Part shown: positions 14,473-25,956 of the stretch, one piece after another | How positions within the stretch are numbered: the first letter of the stretch is position 1 | Layout: each line of letters starts with the position of its first letter | Origin: Hyperoplus lanceolatus | Lineage: Eukaryota > Chordata > Actinopteri > Uranoscopiformes > Ammodytidae | Direction: 5' to 3' | Assembly: GCA_026929865.2 (NCBI GenBank) | Contig: CM049413.1 | Coordinates: forward strand, 15,312,501-15,376,500 | DNA length: 64,000 nt | Notes under the pieces: generated by a model | Seen by the model: only the letters and a program-made list of their open reading frames with translations | Databases searched by the model: none | What the model was told of the DNA's origin: nothing | Position numbers and translations under genes: made by a program

Positions 14473-14529
14473 CATCCCTCCCTCCCTCCCTCCCTCCCTC
14501 CCTGCCTCCCTCCCTCCCTGCCTCCCTCC
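14473..14529. repeat. (CCCT)n run
   Basis: CCCT tetranucleotides with two TG-containing interruptions. Confidence 0.93.
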
Positions 14530-15053
14530 CCTAACTCTATCAAGCAGGCATGAGGTAAATGTTATTTATGAAAACAAGACAAGTCTGTTCTCCCCAAGCA
14601 CGACATCATCTCACTTTACTCTTTTTTACAGTGCGTGTGTGGCGTGTGCATTTGCAGAATTGTCCGTGTGTGTGTGTGTGTGTGAACTGACATTTACTAT
14701 TGCTGATATTATCCACTGAGGTCCTGCGCAGAGATTGTTCCCATCTGCATCGCCCTATAGCAGGCTGTTAATGACACAAACGGGGACTCTGCGTCCTCCT
14801 TCTCTCCTTCCTTGCATCACTCTCTTCCTTCTTTTGACTCACCTTCCAGTTGGTTCTCCCTCCACATCTTTCTGTATTCATCCCTCTTTTTCCCTTTCTC
14901 TGTTTACTGTTCCCCCATCTCTCCATCCTACGGTCCCTCCTTCCCCTTCTCCCCATCCTCGCCAGATGGTGAGTGTATCACGGGGAATGGCTGCGGAATC
15001 AAAGATGCAACTCTTTTTTTCTTCCCTCCCCCCACCCTCAATCGCTCCTTCTC

Positions 15054-15056
<3 letters not shown>

Positions 15057-15093
<37 letters not shown>

Positions 15094-15104
15094 TCTCTCT
15101 CTCC
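15057..15104. repeat. (CT)n tract
   Basis: Nearly perfect CT dinucleotides within a runx1t1 intron. Confidence 0.9.
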
Positions 15105-15899
15105 CCAGTCTAATTTTAGTGTCTTCCCACTGCGGGGCCTTTAATGCCATGCTACCATATGGTATCGGAGTGCAGTCGGAGGTGTTGGGGAGCTTTTATA
15201 GGTGCGCAGAAGCACAGCTGCAACAATGCACGTCAGGGTAACTCTGAGTTTTTCATTACGCTAATGTTAGACCGAGCCAACCCCGCCCCCACCCACCCAC
15301 CCAAACCCACTCAACTCCTCTCTCTTTCTCTTAATACTAAACCGCAAATTGGTTGGGACTCTTTACTGGAAGGAGGCAATCATAAACCACACAGCGCCAG
15401 TGACGTGATGTGTTGGCAGAGCGCCTGCCACACGAGACAACAAGCTCACAAAGTAACAATGTTTCTCTGTTCTCGAGTTCTAACCTTTGGGCTTCTTTTT
15501 GACTTTGCTCTCGTCTTAGCTGTCAAGAGCTTGTTTTGGAATAAACAGCGATAGGAAATAACTGAAATACATAGAACATTATATAGCCGTGTGCCAAAAC
15601 CAAGTCACCTAGATTTCTCCTCCAAACGGTAAATTACACAGAAACTTGATGAAGTGCAGCGTGTCCTGGACGTGGCATATTCTGAATTGTTTCTTGGCAC
15701 CGTTTGACAAAATGGCAGATCCAGTGTTTTCACAATAAATCATCCTGGGCAGATTTTTTAGCTGTGGCTTGCTGAGTGCTACTTGAAAATGTCCCTCCCT
15801 TATGCAAGTGCAGATGTTGGTTACCGTAACAGCACAGAAGCAAATCGCCGTGCTTCATCATATGAAAAATGATCCCCGTCTATTGAGTGGTCCGCATTT

Positions 15900-16140
15900 C
15901 TTGACTCACTCTTTTTTGTTAATGCATCCCACATCTCTGGCAATTAGGATGACCTCTAATTAATGAACGATGAGTTCGCCGGGGTCAAAGCAATCTATTT
16001 GATGCTCTTTTTTTCAGAGGGTAATTACGATCATAAACTATTAACGGACCATTAACTCGGACAGGTAAAGCGAAGGCCAGCGCTTGGCATTTCTTTTTCT
16101 TTTTTTTACTACAGTCAATTACTGCAGACGGATTTCCGAG
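15900..16140. promoter_or_regulatory. Candidate conserved non-coding element in intron C-D
   Basis: Non-repetitive block rich in homeodomain-type sites (CAATTAGG, CTAATTAATG, GGTAATTACG, CATTAACT). It has the base composition and motif density of vertebrate developmental enhancers. Conservation is not demonstrated. Confidence 0.3.
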
Positions 16141-16999
16141 TGTTATTAGAATTATAAAACATAAATACCACTAAACAAATCTGGCTTGTGTTTTGCAAGT
16201 ATAATTTCTGTATGCGGTTGGCGAGGACGAGATAGCATAGTTACAGAAATGTAAGCTCATTTGCCAGCTATTGTATGACAGGAGAAAATAAGTAAGTAAG
16301 TAAAATTAAACCCCAAAGAATTTAAAAATATAAAAAATATAAGGAAAGGAAAAAACTAAAATGAGAGACAAAGAGAGAGATTATGTTTTAGAGGACAAAA
16401 CAAAGATGAACAGACTCAAACTTTTCAAAGATGGCCCCTCCAATGGCTCTTGTGATGTGCACCTTCGCCAAAATGTCCCCCACTCTTCCTTCATAACCCA
16501 TCTGACGCAAGACTTTCATCGTCTTACTTCAAAATGCAGCCCATCACATGTCTTTGAAGTCAATGCGCCCATACCTGTGTGACCCTGTAACTCCACACAA
16601 GAAAGCAGACCCCCCCCCCCTTGTTATGTGGAAGAGATTGAAAATAGCTGCTGTTTCTTTAGAAGAAGAAAACATATCTATATGCCATAGAGAAGCTCCT
16701 TGGGTGTTAATGCTCTCTGGGTCACAGGACATGGTGGTGGTTCTGTGGTAATGAGCAAACAGGGGTTAGACGGCAGGGGGGGAAATGGATCTCTTGTTAC
16801 CTCAAATGGGTGTTTTTGGAATGAAAAACATAACATGGTATTTTTATGTTTAAGTTCGGGGCTTTTTGTAAGATAATGCATTTATATGTGGGATTTTCCT
16901 TCAAAGAAAGCTTTTATGTTGCATAGAGCCTTTACATGTTGTTTTTCGATCCGAGTGATGCATCAATCTCGTCTCTCATGTTTTAAGATAAATCATCTG

Positions 17000-17142
17000 A
17001 AACATTTTGGGCCGGTTTCGCAGACATGGATTAAGCCTAGTTCTGGACTAAATTGTACTTTCAATGGACAATCTCCATTCAAAATTCCATTTAGTCCAGG
17101 ACTAGGCTTAATCCATGTCTGTGAAACTGGCCCAAAATGTTT
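17000..17142. mobile_element. Short palindromic MITE
   Basis: Almost perfect inverted repeat of about 60-nt arms around a short centre. It begins AAACATTTTGGGCCGGTTTC and ends with the complement (CTGGCCCAAAATGTTT). The arms hold TGGATTAAGCCTAGTTCTGG and its mirror. Terminal-inverted-repeat foldback elements of this type are common in fish genomes; the superfamily cannot be fixed from this copy. Confidence 0.8.
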
Positions 17143-17562
17143 TTGCAAGACCATAACGTCAGCTTTTCCAAGAGAAAAACTTTTCAACGGTTTTCTCTTT
17201 TATGAGATCCTCTAAGCAACGCAGACACAAAAATATCTGTATTTTACAGTTTTGTGCCGTTTGACATTTACATTATTCTATTTCACTTCAAAATATATCT
17301 GTTTAAAGATGCTTCGAGGAACTATCAGTGTGTGTTAGTTATATACATATTTAAAAGTTTCTTGTAGCACCTTAAAGATATTGCAGCATAAACAGCACAA
17401 CTCTGAATCTGACAGATTACTTTGTTTCCAAATGGCAAACAATAACTTTTTTTTACATGAAAAGGCAAGATGGCAGATGTGATATTTATATTCTTGCTTT
17501 TCTGCAATATATATATGTTTGTAAGAGTTGTGTAGAACTTTCCTCTGTGTTCTTGTGTATAG

Positions 17563-17744
17563 GCCAACCTGCCGCTCCTTCAGAGAGAGCTGCTGCACTG
17601 TGCCAGACTGGCCAAACAGAATCCTGCTCAGTACCTGGCCCAGCACGAACAGCTGCTCCTGGACACAAGCACCACCTCTCCAGTAGACTCCTCTGAACTC
17701 CTGCTGGACGTCAACGAGAACGGCAAGAGGAGGACGCCGGACAG
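17563..17744 (+). CDS. runx1t1: runx1t1 coding exon D, end of NHR1
   Basis: Residues 150-209 plus two bases of residue 210. It reads [20 protein letters not shown], the last NHR1 helix, then [20 protein letters not shown] and a basic stretch NGKRRTPDR that corresponds to the family's nuclear localisation region. The acceptor is TGTATAG and the donor GTGGGT, a slightly weak but acceptable site. The split Arg codon (AG + A) joins in frame to exon E. Confidence 0.96.
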
Positions 17745-18334
17745 GTGGGTCAAAGCAGAAAGTCGGAACCAATTCAGAGTTAAAGAAAGACATAGATTGA
17801 CAAGATTTGGAGTTCATAAATTTAGCAGCTCCAGGCATTAAGCAGCTGCTGTCTTCTACTCCCTCTATTATTTGATCTCATGCATAAATCCCTTTGAGTC
17901 TGCCTGCATTTCCCAAACGTTAGCGCGCAGACACAAGCTGAGCCAACGTGAGGCAATCGTGTGATGTGTTAATGTATGTATGGGGAAGTGTCTGTCAGTG
18001 TGCCACCGCCGGGCCTCATGACGTGCTCCGTTGGACATCTCAGCTCCCGGGCTCCTGCTATTAATGGGCCAGAACTGAGGAGAGGAAGAGAGAGTGGAGA
18101 AGTAGTCCTGGCTACACACAAACACACACATACACACACACACACAAGCACACACACACACATATACAGACGAACACACACGTGTACACACAAGCGCACA
18201 CACACAAACCGAAACACATGGAGAGAAGGAAGACTTGATGAAAAGTGTGAATGTGTCAATGAATGTGTATGTAATATGTGTGGTGTGTAAGTTATATATT
18301 TCCATGTTTGATTGGGTGTGTAAGTACGCTTTTG

Positions 18335-18447
<113 letters not shown>

Positions 18448-19372
18448 GTTCATGTGTGCATCTTTCTCTGCATCAGTCCCAGCCAAATCATTACATCCAT
18501 TTGTTGTCACAGACTTGGGTAATGACTCAATGTTCTCTGCTCTAATGGACTAGCACTGAGACGTGACGTCCAGGAACACACAGCACTGTAAAAAGCTTGA
18601 TTCATCTCTCCAACAGTCGACTTCTCCCAAAGCAGCAGGAGCAGGAAAACAAACACAAAAATCTGTCCAGACCCAAATCCAGCCAGCATGTGTGCATCTT
18701 AAAGGCTATGGGGCATTCCCAGCACAATAAAGTGCATTTATTGTGGAAAAGCTGCAATACAACCAAAATATATCGCAATCTTTGTATACATTTAGCAAGA
18801 GGGCTTTACAAAGGTATTTTTCCTAATTACCCATATCAATTGAGGCTAACAAGGCTTTAATAAATGCAATGATATATGCGCTGACCCATCCAAACATTAT
18901 TGAGCATTTTTCACTTCTTGGACAAAAGTTTGTGAATATTTGTGTTTGTTTTTTTGTGTGTGACTTTGCGCTATGAGAACAATGTGTGCACGGAGTTTTG
19001 ACATAAAGAGTCATTCCCAGGGCTGTACAACATCTTAATACAGGCAGGGGAGATGAAAATGTACTTTTTGTATTTGCTGAGGGACAAAAAATGCCAAACG
19101 CGATATTAATAATTCTCACCTCTGGTTTTCCCCCAACAGCCAGATAGACCGACTTTTTCTGTAATACCTGCATATTTGCAGGCCGTCTGGTGCATAGGGG
19201 AGTGAGCTTAGGGGAAAAGGTGTGCGTGTGAATGTGTGCGAGGCAGAGACAATATAAGGAGAGAGAGAACAAGTAAGTAGGCATCTGTATTCAGTAAAAA
19301 AAGCAGGAAAAAAGTGGTCTGTCTGTGTGAATGTGTGCACATGATTCTCTATCGCGCACGCACGTGTGTGTT

Positions 19373-19375
<3 letters not shown>

Positions 19376-19415
<40 letters not shown>
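19376..19415. repeat. (TG)n microsatellite
   Basis: Perfect TG, 40 nt. Confidence 0.95.
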
Positions 19416-19418
<3 letters not shown>

Positions 19419-20360
19419 TGCCTGCCTATAGGGAGATGGGCTGATAACACATACAGATGAGGCTCCAGCACCAATATGGCTGGCTAAGCACCTCTGGTTT
19501 CTGCTTACCTCTGCTCTGCATCCCCACTTATTGGAACCCTATGTCGTCATTTTGGACTTTAAATGGGAATCCTTAATTACAGACAACAATGCACAGGAAT
19601 ATTGCCCTACAATTTTTCATATACCGTAAGATAAAAAAAAACAATAGCACGACATACACAGGGTGTATGCTGTAAATCCTTAAACAAAAGCCTATATTTG
19701 AATAACAGCTGGGAGGGCAAAATTACCGGTAGCTGTGCTTGCATGGTAAATTCAGCATATTTTCACATAATTAATTCCATCAGTGGTGTAATTAAACCAT
19801 ACTCATACTTTTATCGCTCCTAGTTTCTCTCTTAAGAAGAAATATTGTTTCCACTCACCGATTTATTATTTATTATCCATCCTGCTTTTGTTTATGGAAG
19901 TCAACACTTATTGCAGATGTTTCACAATAGGCCTTTGACTCAAATATAATCAGATGTACTTATTGAACAAGGATAAAACAAATGTTATGTATAAATAAAC
20001 ATTTTATATGTACAAAATGAATAGACAAAAGTATAAAAATGTGGCATATGCATGTAAATTGGTCATGTATGTATCCATCCATAATAGGTCAATTATGTGT
20101 GCACACCTCAGTGCAAGGTGACTGTGAAAGTGTGTGCATGTGTCTTGCTGTGCCTGTAGATATAAACATTGTTGCAGCAGGAAGGCTAGGGAAATAAGAG
20201 TGTTGTTGGGGGGGGGAGTGAGTCGAGGGAGGCAGCGAGAGACGGACGGATGGAGGGAAAGAGCATATGGAGAGCTGTGGATGAGCATTAGGAGCCCATA
20301 AAAACAGCTCATTAAGAAGTTCAATCTGTTCATCCAAGAGAGAGATGGGAGGAAGAGGAG

Positions 20361-20362
20361 AG

Positions 20363-20408
<46 letters not shown>

Positions 20409-20410
20409 GT
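20361..20410. repeat. (GA)n tract
   Basis: GA dinucleotides with AAAAA and AAA interruptions. Confidence 0.9.
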
Positions 20411-20588
20411 AGTAAGTAGGAAAGTGGGGGGAGGTTGGCAAGAATTAACTGTGAACTGACAAAGCTGAGAACACACACACAGACACACATGTGCAAGCAT
20501 GCGCACACACAAGCACACCTGGCCACATTAATCTTTCGAAGCAGGCAGACAGATATCCACCTGATCCCCTAGAAGCTACTTGAGTGAC

Positions 20589-20591
<3 letters not shown>

Positions 20592-20647
<56 letters not shown>
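20592..20647. repeat. (TG)n microsatellite
   Basis: Perfect TG, 56 nt. Confidence 0.97.
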
Positions 20648-20650
<3 letters not shown>

Positions 20651-21186
20651 CTGTCTGAGCAAACAAGTTACATTGTGTGCGTTGTGTATGTGTATGAATG
20701 TTTTCATTCAAAGAATTCCAGCATGACAGGACCTTGAATGACCTTTACTAGACAAAAAGGTGGATCCGTTGTTGCAATGATACATTTCATGTTTGGCTTT
20801 TGTATGTAATACTGTAACAAACTAATTTTGGAGCCAACATTTTTGAAAGGATTTGTGTGTCTCTTATTTTATTTTATTTTTCCTTTTTTTCTGATCCATT
20901 GTGCCCCGAGAGGTGTATTGTTATTTCAGTGGTTTTCACTGAAAAAAAGAGTAAGAAAAAGAGTTACAAGAATCTGTTCAAGTCTGGTAACAACAGCAAC
21001 AATTTCAGCCATATTCTGTCTCATTTTGCTAGTAAGTTGAAATAATTATCCATGTTCCTGATGCAGTTTCACAAAATATAATAAAATTGTCTCACCCACA
21101 AGAAAACCCTGCAGAGTTCTATAGGCTAGCCATTAATAATGAAATACAAAATGAAGATTTCCTCCTCTCTTTCTTCCTGCACCCAG

Positions 21187-21449
21187 AACCAAAGAGAATG
21201 GCTTCGAGCGAGATGGTGCCCTGCACCCCGATGTTCACCCTAGCAAGCGGCCCTGCAACATTAGCCCCGCCCAGCGCTTTAGCCCGTCCAATGGGCTCTC
21301 ATACCAACCCAACGGCCTGCCCCACCCGGGCCCACTGCCTCCTCAGCACTACAGGCTGGATGACATGGCCATCGCCCACCACTACCGGGACAGCTACAGA
21401 CACCCCCCCTCTAATCACCGGGAGATCCGGGAGAGACCAAGGCCTATTG
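21187..21449 (+). CDS. runx1t1: runx1t1 coding exon E, Pro-rich linker
   Basis: Residues 211-297 with residue 298 (Gly) split. It reads [20 protein letters not shown], then [20 protein letters not shown] and [20 protein letters not shown]. This linker between NHR1 and NHR2 separates RUNX1T1 from its paralogues CBFA2T2 and CBFA2T3, and the match to the RUNX1T1 version is the main basis of the paralogue call. The donor is GTGAGG, and a 134-nt (TG)n tract starts 19 nt after it. Confidence 0.95.
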
Positions 21450-22289
<840 letters not shown>

Positions 22290-22378
22290 GTATGCATGCA
22301 GGGACCAGACAGGAGGAAGTGATTGACCACAGGCTGACAGACAGGGAGTGGGCAGAGGAGTGGAAGCACCTTGACCAT
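22290..22378 (+). CDS. runx1t1: runx1t1 coding exon F, start of NHR2
   Basis: Residues 299-327 (Gly 298 completed at its start). It reads [20 protein letters not shown] and AEEWKHLDH. This is the front of NHR2, the amphipathic helix through which the protein forms tetramers and binds paralogues. The donor GTAAGA follows a complete His codon, phase 0. Confidence 0.95.
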
Positions 22379-22659
22379 GTAAGAAAAGTAATAACATTTT
22401 TTTATTACTATATAAGAAACAAAGATTGAGTGTGAACCGACAAACATTTCAAAATGTACACCTAGCGTTTCCTTAGCAAGCTCCATGATGCTGATGAACA
22501 TAATAATGATGAGCTGCCGTCACGACAACTCGACAGATGTTGACTTTAATGTAGAACCCCACCCTTTGCTACTGCACATTTGCTGAACTTAAATCAATCC
22601 ATTTCTATCTATGTGTAAACTCAGCGCCTTGCCCACTCCCTGTCCCCCCCCTCCCCCAG
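22379..22659 (+). other. runx1t1 intron F-G
   Basis: Short 281-nt intron, GTAAGA to a C-rich tract ending CCCCCAG. It carries nothing else recognisable. Confidence 0.9.
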
Positions 22660-22855
22660 CTGCTCAACTGTATCATGGACATGGTGGAGAAGACCAGGCG
22701 TTCACTGACAGTACTGCGGCGGTGCCAGGAGGCCGACCGTGAGGAGCTCAACTACTGGATCAGACGATACAGCGACACAGAGGAGCTGAAGAAGGGCGCC
22801 GCCAGCGGGCAGTCAAGGCAACAGAGCCCCGCAGCACAGGAAAACGCAACACCTG
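22660..22855 (+). CDS. runx1t1: runx1t1 coding exon G, NHR2 core
   Basis: Residues 328-392 plus one base of 393. It reads [20 protein letters not shown] and [20 protein letters not shown], the oligomerisation helix of NHR2. A diverged Ser/Gln-rich linker follows (about residues 374-392), ending in AAQENATP, where mammals have a different PVNPDPVAL-type stretch. The donor is GTAGGA, a weaker match than its neighbours. Confidence 0.95.
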
Positions 22856-23585
22856 GTAGGAGATCACACATATTTGACATTTATTAGAGCTATTAAAGGA
22901 CATAGTGGCAAAGCAATAAGTATTTCTGTTCCAGTAAGTTACATCAATGCTTGCATTCAAAGTCCTCTTAAGGATGTTCTTGTTGTATGACAATAGGTCT
23001 CCACTTCCAGCTCCACTAACATTAGTCTATCTTTGTGTCGACATGTCATAATTCACATAGAAATGATTAATTCCACCAGATTTCTCATTCCTCTTCCCAC
23101 CATATTTTTAGAGTTTAGCTAATTACCCTTCTTTTAGCTTCCTCAAATCAGCTGTACTGAAACCACTATTAAAGAAGCCCCAATTTGAAAACCCTATCAT
23201 TTATTATGTTTATCTAATCTAAAATATTGCATTGTTAATTTACTAGTTTGCATCATACATGTAAGTGATGGGACTTCTTATTTTTATCTTCTCCTGCAGT
23301 TTACCAGAAAAGCTGATAGTGAATGTTGAGTTCCCCAAGGTTCACTTCTAGGTTATCTACCATAGTATCCATGTTATGCTACATATTCTATTAGCATCCA
23401 TATAATCATGATTAAACAGATTAAATTTAGTTGCAAATTTTTCCCCCTGGAGATTCATTAAACCTTTTGGCAGGAACATCAGGGTAACAACGCGGTTCTT
23501 CGATATAATGATTTGTTCTACAATTTTTTGCATGCAAAAAATGGGTTGATCTACAGTATGATAACTGTGTTTTGTTCTTTGCCAG
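22856..23585 (+). other. runx1t1 intron G-H
   Basis: 730 nt of AT-rich unique sequence, GTAGGA to TTGCCAG. Nothing else recognised. Confidence 0.85.
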
Positions 23586-23654
23586 AAATTCACAGGGAGC
23601 TGCTGCATCGGCCTGTGTCTGGCTACGTCCCTGAAGAGATCTGGAAGAAAGCTG
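23586..23654 (+). CDS. runx1t1: runx1t1 coding exon H
   Basis: A 69-nt exon for residues 394-415, with Glu 393 completed at its start and residue 416 begun at its end. It reads IHREL LHRPVSGYVPEEIWKKA without interruption; YVPEEIWKKA is the invariant lead-in to NHR3. The acceptor is TTTGCCAG and the donor GTGAGC. It is multiple-of-three, so skipping would keep the frame. Confidence 0.95.
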
Positions 23655-24829
23655 GTGAGCCTGCCGTCATCACATACTCACACACGTACTCTGTCTTTCT
23701 CTTTATCACAGTTTTTAAGGACATTTCGCTATGTAGAAATCAAGGCCATATTTCTACCCAGATGACCACATCCAACCTTCTCATCATCCCACTGTTGTCT
23801 GCAACATCCTCCCCCAGTAGTCTCAAATGAATGTGTCAGGTCGCTCATAGAGAAATCACTTATATTTCATACACTAGGAAGTTCAAAAGTAAGAGTTTCA
23901 CCACCAGGCTCTGCACACTCCAAATATGATGTCAGATCGTAAAAACATTTTATTGCACCAGTCAAATAAGGGACATAAGTAGCTTTCACAGCTGTTCCAG
24001 TGGTTTTCCTGTTAAAAGAACAGTAGCAATACTCGGTATCTGTTTGCTTTTGGCACTTTTTAATCCCCTTAGCAACAGACATTGCAGCTTTTCTATTGAA
24101 CAAAAGTCTTAAAATTGTAAAGGGACATTTTTGGAGCCTTTTACAGACATGTATTGAAACAAAGTTGTCGCTTTAACAGCTTTCAGTAGTTATCCATTCA
24201 AAATGTTATGTAACAAACAAGCATTCAGCATTATGTCTGTCCTGAAAATCTAAATTAATTTTATGCAGAGGGTTTAAAGCATGCAGAATTCCACTTTGTA
24301 TTCACTGTCAGTGATACAGTAAATCTACTTTTTAAAGCCCTTGGAGAAAAGAAATTGTCCCTTTGCTTGACCAAGCATGATGGGTGAGATACTCCGAACA
24401 AGTAATATGCATTTAAATTGAATTGAGTATCACCACCGGGACTCTGCCTGCTCTCCAGCACTCTCCTCCCCTACACCAGCTTTGATCGATCTTCCATCTA
24501 AGGCGTTCGGTGTGTAATCACAATTCCATGCACAAGGCATATATCACACGGCAGCAGGGCAATTTCCATGACTTCAGGCAGCACAGTAGGCTAAAGACAA
24601 AACTACCCTGGTTTCTCAATCATGATGGAGAGAACACATCTCTGTCTTTATAAAAGCACATTTTCTGTCTGATATTGAAAACAGATTGCTTTAGTTGTAA
24701 TACAAGTGTATCGTGTACAAAACAAATCAAGTAAAGCAATGCATATTTATCAGACACAAAGCTGTATCTGTCTTTTGTCTGAATAGGATAAATGCTGCCC
24801 ACAATTTTTTTATTCTCTCTGCATTCTTC

Positions 24830-25220
24830 TTCTCAGTATTCCTGGCATCCATTTCACTTCAATCGCATATATTCCGGCTGAGGGGAAACTAATCTCAATG
24901 TGACCCAGGGAGGATTGCAAAATAGGATTTTTAACACAATAGTGAATACATCTGTTTGAAATGGGCAAAATGTTTACAGTTGGTGATAAATATTCAAGCA
25001 CCTTGCACAGTGTCCAACCGGTTTCCCACTTCCCCTCACCACATGGGCCTCTGGGATCACAATGGAAATGCATAATTTAAATATAAATTGCCTGATTTGC
25101 ATACACAATTAGTCAAGTTACAGGCTTGATGGGAGCAAACAAAAAGCCCTCCTTTTGCTTTGACGTTCGGTTGGAATTCCACCGCTTAACACCCGCGCGG
25201 CAAGGTTATTCATTCCACAA
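24830..25220. promoter_or_regulatory. Candidate conserved non-coding element with POU octamer
   Basis: Unique block in intron H-I. It has a perfect octamer ATTTGCAT at 25095-25102, ATGCATAAT at about 25067, CACAATTAG, and a GC-rich CCGCGCGG near 25.2 kb. It is a candidate enhancer by composition only. Confidence 0.3.
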
Positions 25221-25723
25221 AACAGGTATAAAATAACACATTGCTCCTGCTCCAAAGCAGGTTTTACAGAGGGATTACCTTAGATTTCTTGGCTCATGCC
25301 ATTGTCTCAAGGATATTTTTTTCACATTAAAATAATTGAATTGCTCATTTTCAAATAAGATCATTTCAAACCTTTTAAATTAAATTATTAAACATGCTAT
25401 TCTAACTGATTGAACATGCAAAACTCAAGGTCATAAGAAAAAAAGTGATTGGTTGTTTTATATTACTTCCTGAATGCCTTAACACCACTGCTGTCGACTA
25501 AAACTTTTCAGAAAGGTCAGTCAGAAAATGTACTGGTTTTAAAAAATGACACTGTAGTTTTGAATGATCTGATTTAGACACACTCGTTCTCATGAAAGTA
25601 CGAAAAACGAGGCACCAGGAGACAAAAGTAAAAAACATCAGTACCTGCTTTTAAATGTAGGAGTGTACTAATTGAAAATCATTTTCCAAACGACAAGATG
25701 ACATAATGCACACTTTATTGCAG

Positions 25724-25765
25724 GTACGGGAGGCTTGACTTCCTCTGTGTCCACACTCTTTCCAG
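25724..25765 (+). CDS. runx1t1: Possible 14-codon extension of runx1t1 exon I (alternative acceptor)
   Basis: An upstream acceptor TTTATTGCAG (AG at 25722-25723) lies 42 nt before the conserved acceptor CTTTCCAG (AG at 25764-25765). The G left by exon H joins either one in frame. The upstream choice adds 14 codons encoding [14 protein letters not shown] before EEAVNEVK, with no stop. The conserved protein needs only the downstream site, so use of the upstream one is a hypothesis. Confidence 0.3.
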
Positions 25766-25956
25766 AGGAGGCGGTGAATGAGGTGAAGCGGCAGGCTGTG
25801 TCGGAGCTGCAGAAGGCTGTGACGGAGGCAGAGAGGAAGGCTCACGAGATGATCAGCAGCGAGCGCGCCAAGATGGAGCGCACGGTGGCCGAGGCCAAGC
25901 GGCAGGCGGCAGAGGACGCCATCACCATAATCAATCAGCAGGAGGACTCCAGCGAG
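25766..25956 (+). CDS. runx1t1: runx1t1 coding exon I, NHR3
   Basis: Residues 417-479 (Glu 416 completed at its start). It reads [20 protein letters not shown], then [20 protein letters not shown] and [20 protein letters not shown]. This is NHR3, a predicted charged coiled-coil helix implicated with NHR4 in corepressor binding. The donor GTATAG follows a complete Glu codon and is a weak 5' splice site by consensus, although the protein continues correctly into exon J. Confidence 0.96.

Larger units (their letters stand above)
13278..17562 (+). other. runx1t1 intron C-D
   Basis: A 4.3-kb intron. It holds a CCCT-type tandem run at 14.47-14.53 kb, a (CT)n tract near 15.06-15.11 kb, a possible conserved non-coding block around 15.9-16.1 kb, and a 143-bp palindromic MITE at 17000-17142, each listed separately. 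No other gene is visible. Confidence 0.85.
23655..25765 (+). other. runx1t1 intron H-I
   Basis: A 2.1-kb intron. Most of it is unique AT-rich sequence with no microsatellite. The block around 24.8-25.2 kb looks like a conserved non-coding element and carries a POU octamer (listed separately). It ends at two possible acceptors, at 25723 and 25765. Confidence 0.85.
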
